The notes under the pieces were generated by a model. It had not been told where the DNA came from. It was given only the letters and a program-made list of their open reading frames with translations, and did no database searches. 64,000 bases of DNA from CAZBMJ01 sp964493205. GTDB taxonomy: Bacteria; Myxococcota; UBA727; JABDBI01. The DNA lies in contig CAZBMJ010000003.1 in NCBI GenBank assembly GCA_964493205.1, positions 35,227 to 99,226 on the forward strand, in the 5' to 3' direction. Positions 1-9,800 of this stretch are shown in pieces; position 1 is the first letter of the stretch, and every line of letters begins with the position of its first letter. Both the position numbers and the translations under genes were made by a program.

Positions 1-387
1 CGCCTGCTTGCTGATAATAATTTGACAGTTTTATTAGAAACTTCAGGGGGAGTAAGCATTAAGAATGTTGATAAGCGAATAAAAGTTATTCTTGACGTCA
101 AAACTCCAGGCTCAGGGCAAGTTCATAAAAATGTTTGGCATAATTTAAATATTTTATGGCCAGGATGTGAAGTAAAATTTGTTTTAACTTGTTTAGATGA
201 TTATGAGTTTGCTAAAGAAATTTGTGTAAAATATGATCTTTATAATAAAACCAAAGTTTTGTTTTCAGCAGCTTATGGTCAAATAGAACATAGTATTTTA
301 GCTGAAAAAATGGTTATAGATTGCCTACCAGCACGATTACAAATACAGCTTCATAAAGTTTTATGGGGTAATGAACCAGGTAAATAA
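1..387 (+). CDS. queE: 7-carboxy-7-deazaguanine synthase QueE, C-terminal part (cut by window edge)
   Basis: Radical-SAM enzyme that contracts 6-carboxytetrahydropterin to 7-carboxy-7-deazaguanine in preQ0/queuosine biosynthesis. The reading frame is open from base 1, so the start and the CX3CX2C cluster motif lie outside the window. What remains shows the family's ETSGG stretch, then VILDVKTPGSG (the D-x-K-x-P-x-SG motif), and a C-terminus LQIQLHKVLWGNEPGK typical of QueE. The TTG at base 22 is internal and not a start. queF lies 4.6 kb downstream, which supports an active preQ1 pathway. Identification rests on motif recall; the family is clear despite truncation. Confidence 0.88.
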   Translation, partial: RLLADNNLTVLLETSGGVSIKNVDKRIKVILDVKTPGSGQVHKNVWHNLNILWPGCEVKFVLTCLDDYEFAKEICVKYDLYNKTKVLFSAAYGQIEHSILAEKMVIDCLPARLQIQLHKVLWGNEPGK

Positions 388-451
388 TAAAAAAAGGAAT
401 AGTATATTAAAAAGATTGTTGAAAGCTAAAGTTATCATCTTTGGAGGATAC

Positions 452-1180
452 ATGCTTAAAACAACAAAAATGCTTTTAAATAATTTTATTAAAACTTTAT
501 TTTTTATTCCTTTATTTTTTAATATTAATTTATTTTCGTATAATTCTAATAATTACGAATATGATAAATTTGTTATAGAAAATAATCCGAACCATCAAGC
601 TTCTCAAAATCCATATCCACCCTTGCCATATCACTGGTCAGCACCATTAAATAACGTCGTTGCCAATAATGATGAACACTATGATCCATTTGAACTTTTA
701 GCTACTGCTCCAGGTTTTCTTATGGGTGAGGTAAAAAGAAAAGATTTAAATAAAACATTATTTACTTATAATAAGCAGGCAGAAAGCAAAGTAGTAGATA
801 TTATTGAGACTGCAAGAAACCAAAATAAAATGCTTATAATTAAAAGAAATTGTGATGAAATTCCAACTATTAGAAGTGAAAAACAAGCATCTGAATTATT
901 AGTTATTGGGGAAAATATTAGTAATAATTGGTCAGAAATTAATTTTAAGCAAATAAAAATTGTGAATGGTTTTTTTAGAAAAGTTTTTATTGATTATACT
1001 TCTGCAGGTATAAGAATTAGAAAAGAATTAACCAATAATTATTTTATAGAAAATATTTCTAAAACCATAAAAAATGCTAAAAAAGAGCGCAAAAATATAT
1101 ATATTAATAATGCTGTATTAAATTGTCCTATACGACAAAAATATTTAAGAGATGAACAGATTATAAAAATACTCTATTAA
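452..1180 (+). CDS. Exported protein of unknown function (242 aa)
   Basis: Not recognised. The ATG at 452 is chosen because TTTGGAGGATAC places a strong Shine-Dalgarno (GGAGG) just upstream; the frame is open back to 371 but overlaps queE. The N-terminus is basic, then hydrophobic (LFFIPLFFNINLFSY), as in a signal peptide. A proline-rich stretch (NPYPPLPYHW) follows at about residues 50-60, then a lysine- and asparagine-rich, probably helical remainder. It ends 3 bases before the 3' end of recF on the other strand. It may act in the envelope or outside the cell; no motif gives a function. Confidence 0.7.
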   Translation: MLKTTKMLLNNFIKTLFFIPLFFNINLFSYNSNNYEYDKFVIENNPNHQASQNPYPPLPYHWSAPLNNVVANNDEHYDPFELLATAPGFLMGEVKRKDLNKTLFTYNKQAESKVVDIIETARNQNKMLIIKRNCDEIPTIRSEKQASELLVIGENISNNWSEINFKQIKIVNGFFRKVFIDYTSAGIRIRKELTNNYFIENISKTIKNAKKERKNIYINNAVLNCPIRQKYLRDEQIIKILY

Positions 1181-1183
1181 TTT

Positions 1184-2284
1184 TTATATAAAAATTTCGC
1201 CACTTTTAACTTTAAAGATTTGTATGGCATGTTCTTTGTTTATAAAAGCTTGTTGATCGGTGGCGGAAAAAAAAGCTTGTGATTCTAGTTCGTAAATTAC
1301 ATTTATTAAATTATTTTTTTTCTCGTTATCTAGCTCTGAAATAATGTCATCTAATATTATTATTGGAGAGCATTGTTTTATGTTTTTTATGGCAATCATT
1401 TGAGCTAGTTTAAAAGAGAGTACTAGGGAGCGTGCTTGTCCTCGTGAACAACTTTTTTGTGCCGATAAATTATTGATCATAAATTCTATGTCATCTAAGT
1501 GAGGGCCAAAAAGAGTAGTTCTTCTTATAATTTCTTGTTTATGTTTTAATATTTTAGTTTTATTCAGTAATTCTAATATTTCTTCTTGAGAAATTTTAAT
1601 ATAACTTTGTTCGCCAATTAAGTAATTTATAAAATAATTATTTATACTAAATATTTCATTCATTTTTTGTTTAAAAAATGGCATAAGGATTTCTATGGCT
1701 CTTAGCCTGTTATAAATAATAATAACCGCTTCTTTAATCAGCATAGAGCTAAAAGTTTCTAGTAATGCTAAGTTAAGGGGAAAGGTTTTTAATACCATAT
1801 TTCTTTGAGATAAGATTTTTTCATAATTTTTTATACTTAACTGATGAGTGCTGAATAAGCTTATACAGGCTTGATCTAAGACTTTTCGTCTTAAGCTTGC
1901 TGACCCCGATATCATGTTTAGTTCTTGGGGGACAAAAGATACTATGGAGAAGTTTTTTGATAATAAATTAGAATTTTTAATAGCTTTTTGATTAAGAAAT
2001 ACTCTTTTACCCAGAGGCAAAATTTCTATAGCCACTTCACTGCAAGGGCTGTTAACAAAATTAGCTATTAAATTAGATTTTTGCTCACCGTGTTTGATTA
2101 AGTCATTGTTATTTAAAGAATTCATAGGTTTTAGTGAGCAAATAAGGGAAATGCTTTCTAAAAAATTAGTTTTTCCTTCAGCATTATTGCCAATAATTAG
2201 ATTAAAACTGGGGCTAAAATTTACATTTGCAAAAATTATATTGCGAAAATTATGTATTTTTACTTGGTTTATTTGAGGTGACAT
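1184..2284 (-). CDS. recF: DNA replication and repair protein RecF
   Basis: SMC-like ATPase that loads RecA at gapped DNA through RecOR. At 366 aa it matches the family length. Seen: N-terminal KIHNFRNI, Walker A G32-N-N-A-E-G-K-T39, the ABC-type signature SRGQARSLVLSFKLAQ, Walker B PIIILDDIISELD near residue 320, and GPHLDDIEF shortly before the signature. It is divergently oriented to cysS. dnaA, dnaN and gyrB, frequent neighbours of recF, are not in this window, so there is no sign of a replication origin here. Confidence 0.95.
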   Translation of the reverse strand: MSPQINQVKIHNFRNIIFANVNFSPSFNLIIGNNAEGKTNFLESISLICSLKPMNSLNNNDLIKHGEQKSNLIANFVNSPCSEVAIEILPLGKRVFLNQKAIKNSNLLSKNFSIVSFVPQELNMISGSASLRRKVLDQACISLFSTHQLSIKNYEKILSQRNMVLKTFPLNLALLETFSSMLIKEAVIIIYNRLRAIEILMPFFKQKMNEIFSINNYFINYLIGEQSYIKISQEEILELLNKTKILKHKQEIIRRTTLFGPHLDDIEFMINNLSAQKSCSRGQARSLVLSFKLAQMIAIKNIKQCSPIIILDDIISELDNEKKNNLINVIYELESQAFFSATDQQAFINKEHAIQIFKVKSGEIFI

Positions 2285-2344
2285 ATTATTAAAAGCCTGT
2301 TAGAGCAAAATTAAAAATAAAAACATAATAGGTGAAGAATAGCT

Positions 2345-3736
2345 ATGCTTACTCTATTTAATACTCTTAGCAAGAAAGTAGAAGAATTTAAACCCATAAA
2401 AGCTGGTGAAGTTGGTTTATATACTTGTGGCCCTACGGTGTATAACTATGCTCATATTGGCAATTTGCGTACCTATATATTTGAAGATATTTTGCGACGC
2501 ACACTTGATCATAACGGCTATAGCATAAAGCATGTTATGAATATAACCGATGTGGGTCATTTAGAATCTGATGCTGATGCGGGAGATGATAAAATGGAAT
2601 TGGCTGCAAAAAAAGAAGCCAAATCTCCTTACGAAATTGCTAAATATTATGAAGAAGCATTTTTTGCTGATACAAAAAAGCTTAATATTTTGCTACCAAC
2701 CATTGTTTGCAGAGCTACACAGCATATAAAAGAAATGCAAGATTTCGTTCTTGAGTTAGAGCACAAAGGATTTACTTATAACGTAGATGGCAATGTTTAC
2801 TTTCGTATTAGTAAATTTCCAAGTTATACCGAACTTTCCAAACGCAAATTAGAAGATTTATTGGAAGGTGCGCGGGTAGAAGTAGACCATCGTAAGGAAA
2901 ATCCTCTTGATTTTGTATTGTGGTTTTCTAACAGCAAGTTTCCTAATCAAATTATGAAGTGGGATTCAGTGTGGGGTGAAGGCTTTCCTGGTTGGCATAT
3001 TGAATGTTCAGCTATGGCTTCAAAATATTTAGGCGATCATTTTGATATTCATTGTGGAGGAGTGGACCATATTAGTATTCACCATTCCAATGAAATTGCT
3101 CAAAGTGAAGCAAAAACTGGTAAAAAGTGGGTTAATTATTGGTTGCACGGTGAGTTTTTAGTCTTGCAAAAAGAAAAAATGTCTAAGTCTTTAGGTAACT
3201 TTTTGACCATTAATTCTCTCATAGAAAATGGCTATGATCCAATGCATTATCGTTATTTATGCTTTTTGGCTCACTATAGATCGCAATTATTTTTTAGTTT
3301 TGAAGCACTTGATAGCGCTAAAAATGCCTTTGAATCTTTACGCAATAGAGTTTTAAGTTTTAAGCTCAATCCTCAAGCCCCAAAAAATACTAGTTTAAAG
3401 CAAGAATTAAAGAAAGATTTTTTTGCAGCTATGAATAATGATTTATCTATGCCTATTGCTTTATCTATACTTTGGCAAACATTGAAAGAGCCAAATCTAT
3501 CAAATGGCGATAAGCTTGAGTTACTTTTCGAATTTGATAAAATTTTAGGTTTTGATATGGCCAATTTTGAAGAACCAAAGTTGTCTAGTGAGCAAATGGC
3601 CTTAGTAGAAGAAAGAGAACTAGCTCGCCAAAATAAAGATTTTGCAAAAGCAGATAGCTTAAGAGATAAATTATTACAAACAGGAGTTTGCCTAAAAGAC
3701 ACCAAAGATAAAACATCTTGGTATCTAGATTTTTAG
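2345..3736 (+). CDS. cysS: Cysteinyl-tRNA synthetase
   Basis: Class I aminoacyl-tRNA synthetase charging tRNA-Cys. Length 463 aa is normal. Seen: zinc ligand C28 in YTCGPTVYN, the HIGH signature as HIGN at 37-40, the second zinc region WHIECSAM and CGGVDHISIHHSNE, and the KMSKS loop as EKMSKSLGNF. A C-terminal helical anticodon-binding domain is present and complete. The preceding bases (AATAGGTGAAGAATAGCT) contain only a weak GGTG-type ribosome site. An exported cysteine-rich protein starts 9 bases after the stop and is probably cotranscribed. Confidence 0.97.
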   Translation: MLTLFNTLSKKVEEFKPIKAGEVGLYTCGPTVYNYAHIGNLRTYIFEDILRRTLDHNGYSIKHVMNITDVGHLESDADAGDDKMELAAKKEAKSPYEIAKYYEEAFFADTKKLNILLPTIVCRATQHIKEMQDFVLELEHKGFTYNVDGNVYFRISKFPSYTELSKRKLEDLLEGARVEVDHRKENPLDFVLWFSNSKFPNQIMKWDSVWGEGFPGWHIECSAMASKYLGDHFDIHCGGVDHISIHHSNEIAQSEAKTGKKWVNYWLHGEFLVLQKEKMSKSLGNFLTINSLIENGYDPMHYRYLCFLAHYRSQLFFSFEALDSAKNAFESLRNRVLSFKLNPQAPKNTSLKQELKKDFFAAMNNDLSMPIALSILWQTLKEPNLSNGDKLELLFEFDKILGFDMANFEEPKLSSEQMALVEERELARQNKDFAKADSLRDKLLQTGVCLKDTKDKTSWYLDF

Positions 3737-3745
3737 GGGGTAACT

Positions 3746-4066
3746 ATGAAAAAAATAGGGGTGGTTTTAGGCATTTTAATAACTTTTTTATTTGTTAGTG
3801 CTGAGAGTAGTTGTGAAAAATCAAGCATGCAAGCTGCTACAGAATCTTCTTGTAAAACCAATGAAGATTGCGTACTGGTAAAACAAGATTGTTGTGATTG
3901 TCGTCGTGGTGGCAAACAAGAAGCCTTAAGTAAAACTAAAGCTGCAGAAAAAATACAAAATTTATCTACTAAATGCGACGGTGTTATGTGCGCACAAGTT
4001 ATGAGCAATGATCCTTCTTGCAAGCAAACGGCTGTTTGCGACAAGAATCAGTGTGTTTTGCAATAA
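3746..4066 (+). CDS. Small cysteine-rich exported protein
   Basis: Function unknown. 106 aa with a clear signal peptide (MKKIGVVLGILITFLFVSAES). The mature part carries 11 cysteines in a CxxNEDCVLV..DCCDC pattern, then a helical spacer, then C-x5-C and a C-terminal CDKNQCVLQ. This 'C-x4-DC...CC' layout resembles small extracytoplasmic domains of many bacterial lipoproteins and implies disulfide formation outside the cytoplasm. GGGGG just upstream provides the ribosome site; the gene follows cysS by 9 bases. The link to cysteine-tRNA synthetase may be coincidental. Confidence 0.72.
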   Translation: MKKIGVVLGILITFLFVSAESSCEKSSMQAATESSCKTNEDCVLVKQDCCDCRRGGKQEALSKTKAAEKIQNLSTKCDGVMCAQVMSNDPSCKQTAVCDKNQCVLQ

Positions 4067-4094
4067 ATAAAATAGCTCCCAAGATAGCTGCTGA

Positions 4095-4360
4095 TAAGGG
4101 TTTAAAGTAGATGGTATCTAAGTTTAATCGACTATCCGTTCGTGGTGAGGAGCTGCGAAGCGGCGTCTAACAACCATAAAACTAAGGCCACCCTTGCCAG
4201 ATGGCGTTAAAGCGGACGAGCAGAAAATTTTTAGGGTGTGGCCGCTATAGCCTAGGGTTTGGTCGCGCCTTTGGCCCTCGGTCACTCTAGGCTGACAATG
4301 TTTTTTGCCGTTGGCAAATGGGCAGTGATAAATATTTTGTCTGTATATTATCTGCTTTAA
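4095..4360. repeat. GC-richer dispersed repeat relic
   Basis: This stretch is markedly richer in G+C than its surroundings and holds no credible gene; the open frame on the minus strand (4124-4438) has no start context and resembles translated repeat. Its left end (4095-4132) matches 63862-63898 at the other end of the window at roughly three bases in four, sharing TATCTAA-TTTAAT. It is therefore probably one copy of a dispersed family. No transposase or clear terminal inverted repeats are visible. Confidence 0.5.
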
Positions 4361-4383
4361 TAAATCCTTAAGTTGCAGCCTAT

Positions 4384-4469
4384 GCGTCTTGGCGAGCGAA
4401 AGCGAAGCCATCCAGAAAAAATGCCTGGATTGCCACACCTTTCGTTTATGCTCAAGGTTCGCAACGACA
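4384..4469. repeat. Imperfect palindromic repeat (REP-like)
   Basis: The left arm GTCTTGGCGAGCG..GCGAAGCCATCCAG is answered by a right arm CTGGATTGCC..TTCG..CTCAAGGTTCGCAACGAC, forming an imperfect inverted repeat around an A-rich loop. The CATCCAG/CTGGAT core and the GCGA-rich arms resemble palindromic repeats common in Rickettsiales and other intracellular bacteria. It sits in the non-coding strip between the cysteine-rich gene and the RCC1 pseudogene. Confidence 0.55.
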
Positions 4470-4551
4470 ATAACTTAATTTTTTCATTCCATGAAATCAT
4501 CTGCGTTACAAAAAAGTTCTCTTCGTGAGTCCTTTTTTTGCGATGGTTTAC

Positions 4552-4853
4552 ATGGAAAAAAAATTAAAAATATTGTTCGTATTTTTTATATGCTTAAGCA
4601 CAAGTTATCATTTGATTTCACAAACTATTGCTGCTGGTCAGTACCATACAGTATTGCTCGACAAAGAAGGCCATGTGTATCCTTTGGCAAAGGAAAGCAT
4701 GGTGAATTAGGGCATAGAGATAATGCAAATCAGTTTGTGCCTAAACAAGTAGAAGGCATTCCACCAATAGCATTACCTGCCGATAGATTTAGCAAAACTA
4801 AAAGTGCTAATAAAATATACATTACTGCTCCCTTGGTTTTTAATTTTATATAA
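4552..4853 (+). pseudogene. Broken RCC1-repeat exported protein
   Basis: An ATG at 4552 opens a signal peptide (MEKKLKILFVFFICLSTSYH) followed by AAGQYHTVLLDKEGHVY, the first half of an RCC1/BNR-type repeat. The frame is then lost near 4680-4685; shifting to another frame restores the second half, FGKGKHGELGHRDNANQF and PKQVEGIPPIA. After one repeat the similarity stops and the frame ends at 4853. RCC1 proteins usually carry about seven repeats, so this is a frameshifted and 3'-truncated remnant. RCC1-like proteins are used as effectors by some intracellular bacteria; any such role here is inference. Confidence 0.75.
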
Positions 4854-4934
4854 GTTAAAGAAATGCTTGTAATGCGGGCAGGCATGAAATATATAAGTTT
4901 TGAATAAGCCAAGCTATTTAAATTATGTTTTCAG

Positions 4935-4973
4935 CCCATTCCTACGTGCCACGCCTTGTGCGAGGCATCCAGA
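4935..4973 (+). repeat. Half copy of a palindromic repeat element
   Basis: CCTACGTGCC..GCCTTGTGCGAGGC..ATCCAGA matches the left arm of the fuller element at 13611-13731. No complementary right arm is found nearby, so this is a solo arm. It contains a small internal hairpin GCCT-N6-AGGC. It lies directly upstream of queF and in frame with it, which explains why that frame appears open to 4925. Confidence 0.6.
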
Positions 4974-5011
4974 TAATTAGCTTTTTACAAAAGGCTTGTA
5001 ACGGAGCAAAC

Positions 5012-5842
5012 ATGAATAATTTAAGAGAAACACTAGGAAGTAATGCTTTATTGGGTAAAACCACTAATTATCCATCTAACTATGATAAAAATTTACTGTT
5101 TCCTGTTGAACGCAACAAACAGCGAACTGCCATGGGTTTTGAACCTACGATGAAATTTCATGGGGTAGATGTTTGGAACATGTATGAAGTGGCTTTTTTA
5201 AATAATAAATCCAAACCCGTAAGATTAGCTCTAAGCATGTATTTGGATGCTAATTCAAAATTTTTGCCAGAATCTAAATCAGTAAAATTATATTTTAATT
5301 CGTTTAATAACGAAAAATTTAATAGTGTTAATGATTTTTTAAATATTGTGCAAAAAGATATTTCAGAAATTTGTAATACAAATATAAAAATAGTAGTTAA
5401 TTCTTCTAATATAAATTTTGATAATTATGCTGTTAATAATTATACTTGTATTGATGATTTAGATATAGATATTAGTGATTATAAGAAAAACGCTGATTTG
5501 CTAAAAAATTCTAGTGAGTTGGTGTCTGAAAAATTGGTAAGCCATCTGTTTAAATCACATTGTTTATGTACGGGCCAGCCTGACTGGGGTTCTATTTTTA
5601 TTGAATACCAAGGTCAAAAACTCTGTCATGAAGGTTTATTGGCTTATTTGGTTTCTTTTTATAATCATGTGGGTTTTAGCGAAAATTGTATTGAGCAAAT
5701 TTTTGTTGATCTAAATAGCCGCTTTAAGTTTGAGTATTTAACAGTTTTTGGTAGATTTTTGCGCCGTGGTGGCATTGATATTAATCCTTATAGATCAAGT
5801 AGCTCTAAGGAAATTAATGATATTCGCCTTCTTTGGCAATAG
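5012..5842 (+). CDS. queF: NADPH-dependent 7-cyano-7-deazaguanine reductase QueF
   Basis: Reduces the nitrile preQ0 to the amine preQ1 for queuosine modification of tRNA. At 276 aa it is the long, E. coli-like two-domain form. Seen: FHGVDVWNMYEVAFLN, the substrate-binding ESKSVKLYFNSFN, catalytic cysteine C184 in SHCLCTGQPDWGS with Asp191 in the QPD motif, and the C-terminal RRGGIDINPYRS. The start at 5012 is chosen over the frame opening at 4925 because the latter runs through a repeat arm, while ACGGAGCAAAC supplies a ribosome site for 5012. With queE at the window's left edge it indicates a preQ1 route. Confidence 0.95.
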   Translation: MNNLRETLGSNALLGKTTNYPSNYDKNLLFPVERNKQRTAMGFEPTMKFHGVDVWNMYEVAFLNNKSKPVRLALSMYLDANSKFLPESKSVKLYFNSFNNEKFNSVNDFLNIVQKDISEICNTNIKIVVNSSNINFDNYAVNNYTCIDDLDIDISDYKKNADLLKNSSELVSEKLVSHLFKSHCLCTGQPDWGSIFIEYQGQKLCHEGLLAYLVSFYNHVGFSENCIEQIFVDLNSRFKFEYLTVFGRFLRRGGIDINPYRSSSSKEINDIRLLWQ

Positions 5843-5851
5843 TGAGATTAT

Positions 5852-6832
5852 ATGCATTATAATATATTATTTTTAAGTATTTTTTATGGTTTATTTTTAT
5901 GTAGTAATAATCAGGTTCCTGCTAAAATAGTGGAAAGCTTAAGCGTGCAAGAAGAAGAATTAAAAGTTAATATAAGCTTAATAGGTGAGCTAAGTGCGCA
6001 AGGCTATACAGTACTTAAACCTCAAGATAGTGGTATAGTGGAGAAAATTTTAGTTAAATCTTCCCAAAAAGTTAAAAAAGGCGAAATTTTATTAATTTTA
6101 CAAAACAAAACTGAACAAAGTTCTTTGGAATTATCTAAAAAAAAGCTGGAATTAGCTAAATTAGAACTGGAGCGTTTACAAAAATTATTTGCTAAAAAAG
6201 ATATTGCTTCTAACATGTTAGATCAAGCAAAAAAAGAGCTACTAGCGGCGCAAAGCGCTTATGAAGCCAGCAAAAAAAGTTTGTCTTATACACAGGTGAA
6301 AGCTCCATTTGATGGCGAAATAGGAATTTTTATGGTTTCTGTGGGCCAGCATGTGGATACATCTAGCGCTTTGATTACTTTGTGGCAAAAGCCATTGTTG
6401 CTTAAAATTAAAATACCTGCCCTTTATTTGCCAAAAATTAATCCTAAGCAAGAAGTGCTCTTCAAAAATCAAATTTTTAAGCTTGATGAAGTACAAAAAG
6501 TCTTAGATCCCTTAAGTAAAACTGGATTAGCCCAAGTAAATAATTTATCTTGTGAAAATTGTATTATTGGAGCTAGTGAAAAAGTAAGCATTGTACTGCT
6601 TAATAAGCGCGCTATTATGGTTCCTAAGTTTGCTGTTTATTCTTTAGAAAAGTCTTATTTCGTAAAAATTATTAACGATAATAACACTATTGAAGATCGC
6701 TTAGTAGAGATAGGGGTAGAGCAAGATGGTAAATTTGAAATTATTTCTGGTTTAAAAATTTTTGAAAAAATAGTTAAATATAACCCTTTAAGGGTGAGAA
6801 ATAACGAAGTAGTCAAGGTATTAAATAAATGA
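5852..6832 (+). CDS. RND efflux periplasmic adaptor (membrane fusion protein)
   Basis: Adaptor linking an inner-membrane RND pump to its outer-membrane channel. 326 aa with a hydrophobic N-terminal export signal. The two halves of the lipoyl domain flank a coiled-coil hairpin: VLKPQDSGIVEKILVKSSQ near residue 50 and VKAPFDGEIGIFMVSVGQHV near residue 150, with a leucine/lysine-rich hairpin between. Beta-barrel and proximal domains follow. It overlaps the pump gene by 4 bases (ATGA), so translation is coupled in a three-gene operon. Substrate cannot be told from sequence. Confidence 0.9.
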   Translation: MHYNILFLSIFYGLFLCSNNQVPAKIVESLSVQEEELKVNISLIGELSAQGYTVLKPQDSGIVEKILVKSSQKVKKGEILLILQNKTEQSSLELSKKKLELAKLELERLQKLFAKKDIASNMLDQAKKELLAAQSAYEASKKSLSYTQVKAPFDGEIGIFMVSVGQHVDTSSALITLWQKPLLLKIKIPALYLPKINPKQEVLFKNQIFKLDEVQKVLDPLSKTGLAQVNNLSCENCIIGASEKVSIVLLNKRAIMVPKFAVYSLEKSYFVKIINDNNTIEDRLVEIGVEQDGKFEIISGLKIFEKIVKYNPLRVRNNEVVKVLNK

Positions 6833-9800
6833 AAATTTTTAGTTTTTTTATTGAAAGGCCTATTACTTCTATAGTGGTTAACTTAATTTTAGTATTACTT
6901 GGTCTACTAGCATTTAATAATTTATTAGTAGATGAGTATCCAAAAGTAGTTTTGCCAAAAATTCAAATAAGTACTGCTTTTCCTAATGCTTCGGCCAAAA
7001 CTGTGGAAGAAGAAATTACTTCTATAGTTGAGAAATCTTTAGCGTCCTTAGAAGGCATTGATACTATTACTTCAGAGTCTTTTAATGGAGCAAGCAAAGT
7101 TTTATTAAAATTTTCCCCCTCAGTCTCGGTTGATAAAGCACTTATGCAAGTAAGCCAAGAACTTCCTAGTATTAAAGCACAATTGCCAAAAGAGGCAGAA
7201 ATGCCTAAGCTTGAGCGTTTTGGAGAGCAAGGTCCAGTATTTTTTCTATCGGTTAATAGTAAAACTATGCAAGGGCCAGAGCTAACTCATTTTGCTGAGT
7301 TAAATATTAAAAATTATTTTTTGGGCCTAGATGGGGTAGCAAAGGTAGAAGTGTGGGGTAATCCTTATGCAATGTATGTAAAGCTTGATAAGCTTGCCAT
7401 GCATACTGCTCAAATAGATGTGTCGGACGTCGTTACTATTCTTAAAAAAAATCAGATGATGCTACAAGCTGGGCAAAGCTTGGATAAAGAGCCTCTAAGC
7501 TTAAATGTCGTGCCCAAAAATATTAAAAATTATCAAGATCTTATTGTAGGAAAAAATGGCGAAAATATAGTTCGTTTAGGTGATATTGCTGAGATTTCAT
7601 TACAAGAAGATGATAAAAATTTTAAGGCATATATTGCAGGCGTAAATAGTGTTTTAATAGGTATTTATAAAAGTGATGATGGCAATATTTTATCGGTGAG
7701 TGATAAAATTAAAAGTATTGTTCCAAAAGTTAATGAAGAGCTAAGAGGTAGCGCTAGCGTTCAAATTGAAAGCGATAAATCTATTTTTACCCGTACTTCA
7801 CTAAAAACTATTTATAAAACTATTATAGAAGCTTGTTTGTTGGTTTTATTAATTATATTTTTATTTTTACATAATTTAAGAGCTACTTTTATACCTTTGG
7901 TCACCATTCCTATTTCACTTATAGCTAGTTTTATGGTGTTAAATTTTTTAAACTATTCTATTAATACTATTACACTGTTGGCCATAGTACTCGCTGTAGG
8001 CCTGGTTGTGGACGATGCTATTGTTGTTTTAGAAAATATTTTTCGCTACATAGAAAATGGTTTATCTCCTAAAGAAGCTGCCAAAAAAGGTATTGAAGAA
8101 ATTGGCTTTGCTATTATTGCCATGACATTAACCTTGGTCAGTGTTTTTATGCCCTTAATGTTTGTGCATGACATTACTGGTGTTGTTTTGCAACAATTTG
8201 CTGTTACCCTTGCTTGTTCAGTATTTTTTTCTGGTATTGTGGCATTAACGCTATCTCCCATGATGTGTTCTAAACTATTAAAAGTTAATCATACTAAACA
8301 TAAATTTTTTATGATGAGTGATAATTTTATTAATGCTTTTCAAAAATTTTATTTAAAAATTTTAAATATATTATTTAATAACTCATTAAAAGTTTTTATT
8401 AGTATTTTTTTAATACTAGCACTGGGAATTTATGGCTTTTATAAAATTAAAAAAGATTTATTACCTAAAGAAGATAGAAGCATGATTGGAGCAAGCATCC
8501 CCAATATTCATGGGTTAAACTCAGAAGAAATGCAAAGTTATGTGGCTGATGTGGAACAAAGGTTTGCAAGTTTACCTGAAGTACAAAAAATTATTACCTT
8601 ATCTTTTACTAAAAATACTAATATTGTTTGTGTGCTTAAACCTCATGAAGAAAGAAAAATACATGCAGAAGATTTATTGGCTAAAATTCGTGATTTAGTA
8701 AGCGATATACCATCGGCTAATGTTTGGCCTTGGTCATGGGATATTGGTTTTGCTGCTTTAGCACAAAATGATAATAATGAGGGTTTAAGCTTAGTTTTTA
8801 GAAGTATTGCTTCTTATGAAGAGCTTGATAATAAGGCTCGTTTATTTATTGAAGAGCTAGAAAAAGATAAGTACTTAACTGATATTCGTAAAGACTTAAA
8901 TATTAATCGACGTTCTTTTATTGTTAAACCTATACGTCAAGAAATGGATAATTTTGGTATTAGTGAGTTGCAAATATCTCTTGCATTACAGGTGTTTTTG
9001 GACGGCATGAATGCGTCAGAATATAGAAAAGATTCACAGCGATATAATGTATATCTGCGTTCTACTGATCCTGATGCTTCACTAGAATCTATTTACATAA
9101 AAAGTAATAAGGGTTTAGGTATGGTTTCTTTGGCTAGTGTGGCAAAAATAAGTGAAGAAATAACTGCTTCAAGTTTTGGGCACTATAACCAAATGCGATC
9201 ATTAAAAATAAGTGCTAATTTTGATGCTAAAAAAAGTTTAGGTGAAGTAAAAAATTATTTAGATTCAATGGTCAGTAAGCATGTGCCAGAGTCCATAATT
9301 GTGAGCTACGAAGGTGCTTTGAAAGAGCAGTCAAAATCTTTACAGACATTTGTGCTGTTAATGCTAGCCGGATTATTATTTGTATTTTTTGTGCTGGCCA
9401 TACAATTTGAAAGTTTTATAAATCCCTTAATTATTTTATTTACGGTACCTATGGCTTTAATAGGAGCGATCTTAGTTATGTGGCTTTTAAAATCAAATGC
9501 CAATTTGTACACTCAGGTAGGTATGCTTACTTTGATTGGATTAATTACTAAGCATGGTATTTTATTGGTTGAATATGTCTCTCAAAATTTAAAAGCTGGT
9601 ATAAATTTAAAAACAGCCGTATTTGATGCAGCTAATTTAAGATTTAGGCCAATTATTATGACAACTGCTGCAACAGTGCTAGGTGCGTTACCATTAGTTT
9701 TATCAGGTGGAGCTGGTAGTGAAGCACGCTTTAGTATTGGTATTGTGATTGTTTCAGGTATGATTTTCGGCACTATTTTAACACTGTTTTTTTTGCCACT

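Noticed and set aside
371..451. N-terminal extension of the 242-aa exported protein
   Set aside because: It would overlap queE and bury the signal peptide; the GGAGG before 452 marks the real start.
2094..2276. Small frame opposite the start of recF
   Set aside because: Shadow of a well-supported gene; no independent start signal.
1184..2344. Replication origin near recF
   Set aside because: No dnaA or dnaN, no cluster of DnaA boxes, and cysS follows directly.
4124..4438. Open frame of 104 codons on the minus strand
   Set aside because: Lies in a GC-richer repeat region, has no ribosome site, no domain, and its composition matches translated repeat rather than the proteins of this genome.
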